This document shows, one piece after another, positions 1 through 6,610 of a DNA stretch of 29,897 bases. Source of the stretch: Odoribacter sp. (GTDB lineage: Bacteria > Bacteroidota > Bacteroidia > Bacteroidales > Marinifilaceae); contig JAHHTT010000028.1 of NCBI GenBank assembly GCA_020024465.1, positions 1 to 29,897 on the forward strand, written 5' to 3'. Within the stretch, counting starts at the first letter, position 1; the number at the start of each line of letters is the position of its first letter. The translations under genes and the position numbers were made by a program. Under the pieces are notes generated by a model that was not told the origin of the DNA, did not search any database, and worked only from the letters and a program-made list of their open reading frames with translations.

Positions 1-606
1 CTCTTCCTCCATCGTCACCTTACAATTGGTTTGTCCTTTAGCCAATTTGATCTCAGCAGTTTTCATTCCGATAAACGAGCATATCAATACCTGTTCTGTA
101 TTTGTCTTAGGCATTTTTAAAGTAAATTTTCCATCAACATCAGTCGCTGTTCCTATTGCAGTGCCTTTCACCATAACTGTCACTCCTGGCAGTGCTCCGC
201 CATTCTCATCCACAACAACACCCTTTATTTCGATTGTTTCAAGAGGTTGCGGAACAAAAGGCATCACCGGTTTCCTGGAAATGATAACGTGCTCGGAAGT
301 AATCTCATATTGCAACGGTTTTCCTTCAAAAAGCAGATCCAAGGTCTCTTCCAATGTCTTTTCCTGTACATTGACATTGACTGTATAGCCCTGTAATTCT
401 TCCAAATTAAATACAAATTTCAGTTGAGTTTTCTTTTGCAATTGCCTGAAAGCTTCAACCATACTCACATTGTTGGCATTCAGCTCGAGAAGCGTAGCCT
501 GCGACCAGACTTTTGCCTGAAGACCAGAAAGGCTCAAAAGCATCACCAAACAAATTAATCTCATTTTAATGATTAGTTTGATTAAAATACTACATAAAAA
601 ATTCAT
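1..606 (-). CDS. SusC/RagA-like TonB-dependent receptor, N-terminal part (runs off the left edge)
   Basis: The minus-strand frame is open from the window edge back to an ATG at 606, with a second in-frame ATG at 564. The first 30 or so residues form a signal peptide: a hydrophobic core LVMLLSLSG, then LQAKVWSQA. An STN-type domain follows, of the kind seen in TonB receptors that signal to FecR, with LELNANNVSMVEAFRQLQKK and later a segment ending HVIISRKP. Then comes a carboxypeptidase-regulatory-like beta-sandwich with the usual motifs IKGVVVDENG, LPGVTVMVKGT and TDVDGKFTL. The plug and barrel lie outside the window. By family, the protein imports glycans or other large ligands across the outer membrane with a SusD partner. 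The STN domain, with fecR and an ECF sigma gene directly upstream, implies it passes ligand status to FecR in the periplasm. Its substrate cannot be told from this fragment. Confidence 0.9.
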   Translation of the reverse strand, partial: MNFLCSILIKLIIKMRLICLVMLLSLSGLQAKVWSQATLLELNANNVSMVEAFRQLQKKTQLKFVFNLEELQGYTVNVNVQEKTLEETLDLLFEGKPLQYEITSEHVIISRKPVMPFVPQPLETIEIKGVVVDENGGALPGVTVMVKGTAIGTATDVDGKFTLKMPKTNTEQVLICSFIGMKTAEIKLAKGQTNCKVTMEEE

Positions 607-632
607 AACTTTGTGATTGAATAGTTTTACAT

Positions 633-683
633 ATTCTCCTGGCAGGGAGAATTTCTTCTCGGGATGTATGGGCATACATCCCG
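633..683 (-). promoter_or_regulatory. Two tandem hairpins in the fecR-susC leader
   Basis: Two perfect inverted repeats lie between the fecR stop and the susC start. The one nearer susC has 7-bp arms at 633-639 and 646-652 with a 6-nt loop. The other has 11-bp arms at 660-670 (CGGGATGTATG) and 673-683. Neither is followed by a U-run on the minus strand. The larger one is followed by TTTT on the plus strand, where no gene needs terminating. I infer an RNA leader element, either an mRNA stabiliser or an attenuator that sets the receptor level relative to fecR. A protein operator is the alternative. Confidence 0.5.
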
Positions 684-704
684 TTTTCAGATGATTTTGA
701 TTAA

Positions 705-1862
705 TTATTTTTTTTGTGCAATTATCATGGTTTTTCCTTTTAGTTCAATATTTATTCTTTGAGTCTTTTCAAAAACTTCTATCACCTCCTTCAAAGTACT
801 GTTTCTCCGGAACCAGGCTGTAAAGTGAAGTTTCTTCACTTGGGGCGTCATGTAAAATATCTCCATATCATACCAACGTGCCAGTTCGTTCATGATCTCC
901 TCCAATGGTTGTTCATTAAAACTAAATGCATTGTATCTCCAGGCAATGGCTGTTGTCAGATCGACCTTTTTGATTTTCATTTTACCATTTACCAATGCAG
1001 CCTGTTGTCCCGGTTCGATATAATGTATTTCATCTCCTTTTTCCATTTGTATACTTCCTTCGGCAAGCGTAGTGCATTCGGTCTCTCCTGGATAGACACG
1101 CACATTAAATTCCGTCCCTGTGACACGCACATCAAAGTTCTCTGTATGAACCACAAAAGGTTGTCTTTTATTTTCGGCTACATCAAAATAAGCTTCGCCT
1201 TTCAAACGAATCTCCCGCATATCACCATAAAAAAATACGGGATAGGTAATTTCACTTTCAGAATTCAGCCAAACAGTTGTACCATCTGCAAGAATCAATT
1301 TATATTCAGCTCCTCGAGGAATATTAATTGTATTATACTCCAATTGAGAAGTAGCATTGGTAGAGTCATAAACCAAACCATTTTCTTTGGAATGGTGAAT
1401 GATTGCCCCATTGGGAGCTTTAAAAGATCCGATGGAATCAGACAGCAGAATACGCTTCCCATTGGAAAGAGTCAAGACAACATCCTGCGGTGTCACAGTC
1501 ATCTTTTGAGGCATTAGATTCGTCCGAGCTTCATGCTGATTTATCTTAACCAAGAAAAACATCAGACAGAATCCCACCAGACAAGCGACCCCTGCCGCAT
1601 AGCCCAACCAACGCTTAATAGACAACTGGCGAGAACGTTTAGCCAATGTAATATTTGCCAAAATTCTGGCATTGTCAGCTTTCTCTTTCATTCGAACAGC
1701 AAAAAGAGCATTATGAAAACGTTGATATTTGTAAAATTCTTCCTTGTTTTCATCATCTTTCAGCCATTCGTTAAAAAACATCTGTTTCTCCGATGATAAA
1801 GATTCTTTGGAAATGACATCTATAATAATGTCTTCTATATCATATTTTTCTTTTATCGGCAT
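705..1862 (-). CDS. FecR-family anti-sigma factor
   Basis: The 385-residue length is typical of Bacteroidetes FecR proteins. The N-terminal cytoplasmic part (about 1-85) would bind the sigma factor. One transmembrane helix follows (about 86-106, GVACLVGFCLMFFLV). A periplasmic FecR domain sits at about 180-275, with IPRGAEYKLILADGTTVWLN, RLKGEAYFDV and VRVTGTEFNVRVY. The C-terminal DUF4974 domain contains FNEQPLEEIMNELARWY. In this family the protein holds an ECF sigma factor inactive until a ligand-loaded outer-membrane receptor contacts its periplasmic part. The sigma gene lies 74 nt upstream and the STN-bearing receptor lies about 100 nt downstream on the same strand, so the three should work as one signalling unit. 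Start ATG at 1862. Confidence 0.95.
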   Translation of the reverse strand: MPIKEKYDIEDIIIDVISKESLSSEKQMFFNEWLKDDENKEEFYKYQRFHNALFAVRMKEKADNARILANITLAKRSRQLSIKRWLGYAAGVACLVGFCLMFFLVKINQHEARTNLMPQKMTVTPQDVVLTLSNGKRILLSDSIGSFKAPNGAIIHHSKENGLVYDSTNATSQLEYNTINIPRGAEYKLILADGTTVWLNSESEITYPVFFYGDMREIRLKGEAYFDVAENKRQPFVVHTENFDVRVTGTEFNVRVYPGETECTTLAEGSIQMEKGDEIHYIEPGQQAALVNGKMKIKKVDLTTAIAWRYNAFSFNEQPLEEIMNELARWYDMEIFYMTPQVKKLHFTAWFRRNSTLKEVIEVFEKTQRINIELKGKTMIIAQKK

Positions 1863-1900
1863 ATTTCATCAAATCTTTTAATATAAAGACAACATGCCAT

Positions 1901-1920
1901 AAAAAAAGGGTAGTCCTACC
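1901..1920 (-). terminator. Possible attenuator between sigma and fecR
   Basis: On the minus strand GGTAG-GA-CTACC (1920-1909) is followed by C and a run of seven T. The stem is short (four to five pairs), so it would be a weak terminator. It could lower fecR transcription relative to the sigma gene. Confidence 0.3.
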
Positions 1921-1936
1921 GTGAAAAAAAATATTG

Positions 1937-2470
1937 TTAATTTTTAGAAAACAAAATAAAATAAAGAATATATTCGGAAATACGTTCCTGAGAATTCCTA
2001 CGCAGGAATGAATAAGCTTTTTTCAAATGATCTTTCACAGTATTGATTGAAATGTCCAACGCATCAGCAATTTCCTGATAAGATTTAGATTCCACCACAC
2101 TCATTTCGAGCACCTCTCTACGCTTGGGAGGAAGTTGGTCAACCAACCGGCGGATTGTATCAAAAAATTCCTCAGGCAATGGTTCTTCCAATTCTGCCTG
2201 ATAAATATAATCCTCGTGATATTTATCGACAACAGCCTGATGTTTTAAATAATTCAAACTGCCGTTTTTAACAGAAAAAAGCAGATAACCATGCAAATTA
2301 TCTATTGATTGTATCCTATCATGCTGCTCCCATAATTTTGTAAACACCTCTTGCACAACATCTTCAGACAATGTCAAGTCTTGAAGATAAAACAGGGCAC
2401 ATTGTATCGCTTCCGGATAATATTTCCGGAATAACTCTTTAAAAAATACGCCCCTTTCTTGCAATTTCAC
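1937..2470 (-). CDS. ECF-type RNA polymerase sigma-70 factor
   Basis: The 177 residues hold the two domains of an extracytoplasmic-function sigma factor. Region 2 (about 10-75) has YYPEAIQCALFYLQDLTLSEDVVQEVFTKLW. Region 4 (about 105-160) has LPPKRREVLEMS, YQEIADALDISINTVKDHL and a basic end. No anti-sigma or C-terminal extension is fused. By family it redirects RNA polymerase to a few promoters, here most likely that of the adjacent SusC-type receptor. The start is GTG at 2470: no in-frame ATG is available, and a TAnnTTTG box lies about 20 nt upstream. The gene is first in a minus-strand cassette with fecR. Confidence 0.93.
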   Translation of the reverse strand: MKLQERGVFFKELFRKYYPEAIQCALFYLQDLTLSEDVVQEVFTKLWEQHDRIQSIDNLHGYLLFSVKNGSLNYLKHQAVVDKYHEDYIYQAELEEPLPEEFFDTIRRLVDQLPPKRREVLEMSVVESKSYQEIADALDISINTVKDHLKKAYSFLRRNSQERISEYILYFILFSKN

Positions 2471-2490
2471 GATATGAATATATTAGTATG

Positions 2491-2498
2491 CAAATATA
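2491..2498 (-). promoter_or_regulatory. Promoter -7 box for the ECF sigma gene
   Basis: TATATTTG on the minus strand matches the Bacteroidetes TAnnTTTG element and places the transcript start around 2484-2487, 14-17 nt before the GTG start. No well-spaced -33 TTTG was found. Confidence 0.55.
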
Positions 2499-2573
2499 CT
2501 GAAAATAATCCTCAAATTAATTCTCGCCAACCGCCATTCATCATATAAAGTCACCGATTTTTTTGTACTTCTT

Positions 2574-4712
2574 TCAGAATTTCTCTACCATAATCTGCCG
2601 AAGGTCATCTAAACGGATGATTCCGCTAAATTCCCCACCTGCACCGTCTTTAAAACCGGATAATTTACCGGTCTTTCCTCTTAAAACCAAAGCTTCCACT
2701 TGCTTTTGGGTAAGTTTTTTACCATAAACCTCCATTGGAATAAGAAAATCACATGATTTACGGTAGAGGGAACACCCCCAAGCCGTTTTCCCTTTCATCA
2801 CCTCTCCCTGTCCGCATTTAGGACAAGACAACCGAATCGGTCCGGCTTCTTTTTTAGGCGCACGCTTCTTTTTCTCTCCTCCTCCATCTTTCTCCCCCTT
2901 CGTATTTTTCTCCGTCTTACCACTCTCTTTTTCTTCCTCAATCGCAATCGTCTTGGATGAAGAGTGTTTGACGTAATGCACTATTTCATTGACCATTGAC
3001 TTCAACTCTTCCATAAACTGACCGACCTGATACGTACCATCCTCTATCATACGCAACTTTTTTTCCCACTGTCCGGTCAGTTCAGCAGATTTTAACAGTT
3101 CATTCTGAATCGTATCAATCAACTCGATGCCAGTAGCCGTTGCCAACAGACGTTTTTTATCTTTACGGATATAACGCCTCTTGAAGAGCGTCTCTATAAT
3201 ATTCGCGCGAGTAGAGGGACGGCCGATACCGTTTTCCTTCATCAAATCGCGCAACTCCTCATTTTCCACCTGCTTGCCTGCTGTTTCCATTGCACGCAAC
3301 AAATCAGCTTCCGTGTAGTATTTGGGAGGCTGGGTCTGTTTTTCCTGCAATTCGGGCATGTGCGGACCGTGTTCTCCTTTTTCATAGAGCGGCAGGACAT
3401 TTTCTTCGTTCTGTTTGTCCGTATTCACCCCGAATACAACCCGCCAAGCCGGTTCAACAATCTGTTTGCCGGTCGCTTTAAAATCCTCCTTCCCCACTTT
3501 AGCCATCACCGTTGTATTGGCAATTTCGCAATCAGGATAGAATACTGCAATAAAACGCCTTGCCACCAAATCATATACCCGCTTCTCATCCGGTGTCATA
3601 TCATAACTGAAAACTCCTGTCGGAATAATGGCATGGTGGTCGGTTATCTTTTTATCATTGAATACCTTTGGAGACTTGCGTATTTTACTTCCATCCAAAA
3701 TCGGGGCTGTCAGTGCTGCATACGGCTTGAGACCCTCCAAAATTTTCGGTACCTTTGCATATTGATCGTTCGGCAGGAAATTCGTATCAACTCTTGGATA
3801 AGTAGTCAATTTCTTTTCATAGAGCGATTGAATGATTTTAAGAGTATTCTCAGCCGTAAATGCATATTTACGGTTGCATTCCACCTGTAACAATGTTAAA
3901 TCAAACAATTTAGGAGGATGTTCCATTGCTTTCTTCCGTTCGACACTGACAATTTCCAACTCGAGAGAAGCAATCTCTTTCATCAATGTTTCAGCCTCTT
4001 CTTTTTGGCTGAAACGTCCCCGCTGGCAAGAAAAGATTCCTCCTCTATAGTCCGTTCTAATTTCCCAATACGTTTCGGGTTTAAAATTATCTATCGCTTT
4101 TTGCCTTTCAACAACAAGAGCCAACGTCGGAGTCTGCACCCTTCCGATAGAAAGCACATTTTTGCCGGCACCATATTTCAATGTATAAGCGCGAGTCGCA
4201 TTCATCCCCAACAACCAGTCCCCGATAGCACGGGCTGAACCGGCAGCATAGAGAGAGTCAAATTCCTCTGCCTCCATCAAATTATCAAAACCTTCACGGA
4301 TAGCTTCTTCTGTCAGAGAAGATATCCACAAGCGTTTTACCGGAATCTGACACTTCGCCTTGGTGAGTACCCAGCGTTGTATCAACTCTCCTTCTTGTCC
4401 GGCATCTCCGCAATTAATGACCATTTCAGCCTTGCCAACCAATTCTTCAATAACGGCAAACTGCTTTTTAATTCCCTCATCTTCAATCAGGCGGATTCGG
4501 AATTTTGAAGGAATCATAGGCAATACACCCAGATTCCAGCGTTGCCACTTCTCCGTATATTCGCCCGGTTCCTGCAAAGTGCAGAGATGACCGAAAGTCC
4601 AGGTGACACAATATCCGTTCCCTTCCAGATACCCGTTTCTACGGGCATCTGCACCCAGGATACTGGCAATTTCCTTGGCTACACTCGGTTTTTCGGCAAT
4701 GCACATTTTCAT
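2574..4712 (-). CDS. topB: DNA topoisomerase III (type IA)
   Basis: The 712-residue protein has a Toprim domain at the N-terminus (MCIAEKPSVAKEIAS, then GDAGQEGELIQRW with the acidic metal-binding residues). The type IA core follows, with the catalytic tyrosine in TTYPRVDTNFLP at about residue 304 and the strand-passage motif ENGIGRPSTRANIIETL. A lysine- and glutamate-rich low-complexity linker comes next. The C-terminal zinc-ribbon-like domain has CPKC, a later cysteine pair and a tail ending VLRGKTGKLSGF. It relaxes negative supercoils and decatenates DNA through a transient single-strand break. I chose ATG 4712 because a TAnnTTTG promoter at 4739-4746 lies inside the longer open frame (to 4772), and because the family N-terminus begins just before CIAEKPSVA. 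Confidence 0.95.
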   Translation of the reverse strand: MKMCIAEKPSVAKEIASILGADARRNGYLEGNGYCVTWTFGHLCTLQEPGEYTEKWQRWNLGVLPMIPSKFRIRLIEDEGIKKQFAVIEELVGKAEMVINCGDAGQEGELIQRWVLTKAKCQIPVKRLWISSLTEEAIREGFDNLMEAEEFDSLYAAGSARAIGDWLLGMNATRAYTLKYGAGKNVLSIGRVQTPTLALVVERQKAIDNFKPETYWEIRTDYRGGIFSCQRGRFSQKEEAETLMKEIASLELEIVSVERKKAMEHPPKLFDLTLLQVECNRKYAFTAENTLKIIQSLYEKKLTTYPRVDTNFLPNDQYAKVPKILEGLKPYAALTAPILDGSKIRKSPKVFNDKKITDHHAIIPTGVFSYDMTPDEKRVYDLVARRFIAVFYPDCEIANTTVMAKVGKEDFKATGKQIVEPAWRVVFGVNTDKQNEENVLPLYEKGEHGPHMPELQEKQTQPPKYYTEADLLRAMETAGKQVENEELRDLMKENGIGRPSTRANIIETLFKRRYIRKDKKRLLATATGIELIDTIQNELLKSAELTGQWEKKLRMIEDGTYQVGQFMEELKSMVNEIVHYVKHSSSKTIAIEEEKESGKTEKNTKGEKDGGGEKKKRAPKKEAGPIRLSCPKCGQGEVMKGKTAWGCSLYRKSCDFLIPMEVYGKKLTQKQVEALVLRGKTGKLSGFKDGAGGEFSGIIRLDDLRQIMVEKF

Positions 4713-4738
4713 ATCTCCAATGGCTTTTATCAGCGTGA

Positions 4739-4746
4739 CAAAACTA
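4739..4746 (-). promoter_or_regulatory. Proximal topB promoter -7 box
   Basis: TAGTTTTG on the minus strand fits TAnnTTTG. It predicts a transcript starting near 4732-4735, about 20 nt before the ATG at 4712. It also argues against the upstream in-frame start at 4772. Confidence 0.55.
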
Positions 4747-4827
4747 CGGAAAAATCCTGAAATACGGAACACTCCGTAACATATCCGTCATATATGGCTA
4801 TATAACAGATAATGATTTTCCCTCTCT

Positions 4828-4888
4828 CAAATATATCTCAAAGTTATCTCAAAGATATCATAAAGATATCCGAAGCATATCTTTAACT
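4828..4888 (-). repeat. 11-bp phased repeat array carrying tandem TAnnTTTG boxes upstream of topB
   Basis: Five consecutive 11-bp units, each starting TATC on the plus strand, run from 4834 to 4888 (TATCTCAAAGT, TATCTCAAAGA, TATCATAAAGA, then two looser copies). Read on the minus strand, towards topB, the array holds TATATTTG (4835-4828), TAACTTTG (4846-4839), TATCTTTG (4857-4850) and TATCTTTA (4868-4861). Each is exactly 11 bp from the next. Three of the four match the -7 consensus fully. The array lies in the nitrilase-topB gap, about 90 bp upstream of the proximal topB promoter. Confidence 0.7.
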
Positions 4889-4977
4889 ACTATTTGACAT
4901 GAATTTATATTGAAGAAAAATTAAAATAAAGAGAGTGCATCCGATACAAAGCAGAAACCTTCCGAAAGAAATGATTA

Positions 4978-6519
4978 CTAATTTCCCTTTTTCAATTTCA
5001 ATTCATAAAGATCATGACGACGGTCCAACAAATTATGAACACTGCCATAAGTATGCAGTTCATTCAACAGATCAAGGTCAACATCCGAAACCAGAATCAT
5101 TTCCGTATTAGGAGTTGCCTCTGCCCGTCGGCCATCTGTCGGAAACGCAAAGTCACAAGGCGTAAATACTCCCGACTGGGCATATTGGATGTCCATATTG
5201 TGCACTCGCGGCAAATTACCCACACTACCTGCTATCACAACAAAACATTCGTTTTCAATGGCACGTGCCTGTGCACACACTCTCACCCGGGAATAGGCAT
5301 TCTGCGTATCGGTCAGGAAAGGTACAAACAGAATCTGCATACCCTGTTCTGCCATGATGCGCGACAATTCCGGAAATTCTACATCATAACAGATCAGCAC
5401 ACCGATTTTAGCGCAGTCGGTGTCAAAAGTCTGCACAAGATGCCCGCCGGACAATCCCCAACTTTTAATTTCATCCGGAGTGATGTGAATCTTCTCGTAT
5501 TGCTCATAAGTCCCGTCTCTCCGAACCAGATACCCGACATTGTACAGCGTCCCGTCCTTCAATAGCAAAGGCATGCTGCCTGTGATGATATTGATATTAT
5601 AGCTGATGGCCAAATTGATAAAACGTTCGCGTATCTGTTCCGTATACTGAGCCAATGCCCGGATACTTTGAGCTTCACCCAAGTGGTTGAATTCAGACAT
5701 CAAAGGTGCATTGAAATATTCAGGGAAAAGTATAAAATCGCTTTTATAATCAGACACGGCATCAATGAAAAATTCCACTTGTTCAAACACATCATCCAAC
5801 GTTTTGTAAGGACGCATCTGCCACTGCACAATTCCCACCCGCACTGTCGTTTTCTTATCGACAATATTCTCCGTCGGAGGCTGATAATAAATATTATCCC
5901 ATTGTAAAAGTGTTGCACAATGGCGTGATTCCTCATCATTGGGCAGGTAATTCTTCATCACACGCCGCACATGAAAGTCGTTGGAAAGCTGAAAAGTGAG
6001 GACCGGATCGTAAATATCACGCGAACGCACTTTTCCGATATACTCTTTAGGCTGCATCTTGTCGGAATATTTATAATAATTGGGTATCCGTCCCCCGAAC
6101 ATAATGGCCTTCAAGTTCAACTTCTCACACAATTCCTTACGGTATTCATACATCCGCCGCGCCAAACGCAACCCCCTATAGTCTGGATGGATAAACACCT
6201 CAATTCCATAAAGAATATTTCCTTTGGGACTGTGCGTTGAAAAAGTTTCATTACCGGTAACCTTGGCATATGTATGGTCGCCTTTTACAAAATCATAATC
6301 GACAATAATAGAAAGAGCACAGCCCACAATCTTATTGTTTACAACTGTCACAATCTGCCCTTCCGGGAAAATCTGAATTAATTTTCTGATTTGCTGCTGT
6401 GTCCAAAACTCATCCTTGTCAGCATATACTCTGGTAAACGATTGAGCCAGCTGTGTATAGTCATCTATATGGAGTTTACGCACCTCCACTTTACTAATCT
6501 TTTCCGTTGATTCCATCAT
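4978..6519 (-). CDS. GNAT acetyltransferase - carbon-nitrogen hydrolase fusion protein
   Basis: The N-terminal half (about 10-190) is a GNAT domain with IEVFIHPDYRGLRLARRMYE, the acetyl-CoA loop pattern. The C-terminal half (about 225-490) is a nitrilase-superfamily domain. It has the Glu-Lys-Cys triad in FPEYFN (about 266), YEKIHI (about 342) and LICYDVEFPE (about 376). This fused architecture is a known conserved family in bacteria, but its substrate is not established. It should hydrolyse an amide or nitrile-like C-N bond and possibly acylate a related amine. The likely start is ATG 6519 or 6516 (MMESTEK). The longer frame from 6567 would start upstream of a TACCTTTG promoter at 6547-6540. 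The gene is divergent from the flippase. Confidence 0.9.
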   Translation of the reverse strand: MMESTEKISKVEVRKLHIDDYTQLAQSFTRVYADKDEFWTQQQIRKLIQIFPEGQIVTVVNNKIVGCALSIIVDYDFVKGDHTYAKVTGNETFSTHSPKGNILYGIEVFIHPDYRGLRLARRMYEYRKELCEKLNLKAIMFGGRIPNYYKYSDKMQPKEYIGKVRSRDIYDPVLTFQLSNDFHVRRVMKNYLPNDEESRHCATLLQWDNIYYQPPTENIVDKKTTVRVGIVQWQMRPYKTLDDVFEQVEFFIDAVSDYKSDFILFPEYFNAPLMSEFNHLGEAQSIRALAQYTEQIRERFINLAISYNINIITGSMPLLLKDGTLYNVGYLVRRDGTYEQYEKIHITPDEIKSWGLSGGHLVQTFDTDCAKIGVLICYDVEFPELSRIMAEQGMQILFVPFLTDTQNAYSRVRVCAQARAIENECFVVIAGSVGNLPRVHNMDIQYAQSGVFTPCDFAFPTDGRRAEATPNTEMILVSDVDLDLLNELHTYGSVHNLLDRRHDLYELKLKKGN

Positions 6520-6539
6520 TTCATATAATAAAACAATCA

Positions 6540-6547
6540 CAAAGGTA
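6540..6547 (-). promoter_or_regulatory. Promoter -7 box for the GNAT-nitrilase gene
   Basis: TACCTTTG on the minus strand sits about 20 nt upstream of ATG 6519. A TTTG at 6568-6565 is a possible -33, with a slightly short 17-bp spacer. Confidence 0.55.
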
Positions 6548-6577
6548 CAGAAAATAACACAAAACAAATAAAATTTG

Positions 6578-6585
6578 TATCTTTG
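6578..6585 (+). promoter_or_regulatory. Promoter -7 box for the flippase gene
   Basis: TATCTTTG on the plus strand fits TAnnTTTG and puts the transcript start near 6590, just before the ATGs at 6599 and 6611. It is 30 bp from the divergent nitrilase promoter, so polymerase at the two sites could interfere. Confidence 0.6.
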
Positions 6586-6610
6586 CCCAAATTCACCTAT
6601 GTTTTATACA

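Noticed and set aside
26..388. Plus-strand frame of 120 residues at the left edge
   Set aside because: It is antisense to the STN and carboxypeptidase-regulatory-like domains of the SusC-type receptor, which have clear motifs on the minus strand.
759..1517. Plus-strand frame of 252 residues opposite fecR
   Set aside because: Its length is tempting, but the sequence shows no domain, and it mirrors a fully recognisable FecR protein.
4834..4888. CRISPR array
   Set aside because: The 11-bp units are back to back, with no spacers, and no cas genes are present. The pattern fits phased promoter-like boxes better.
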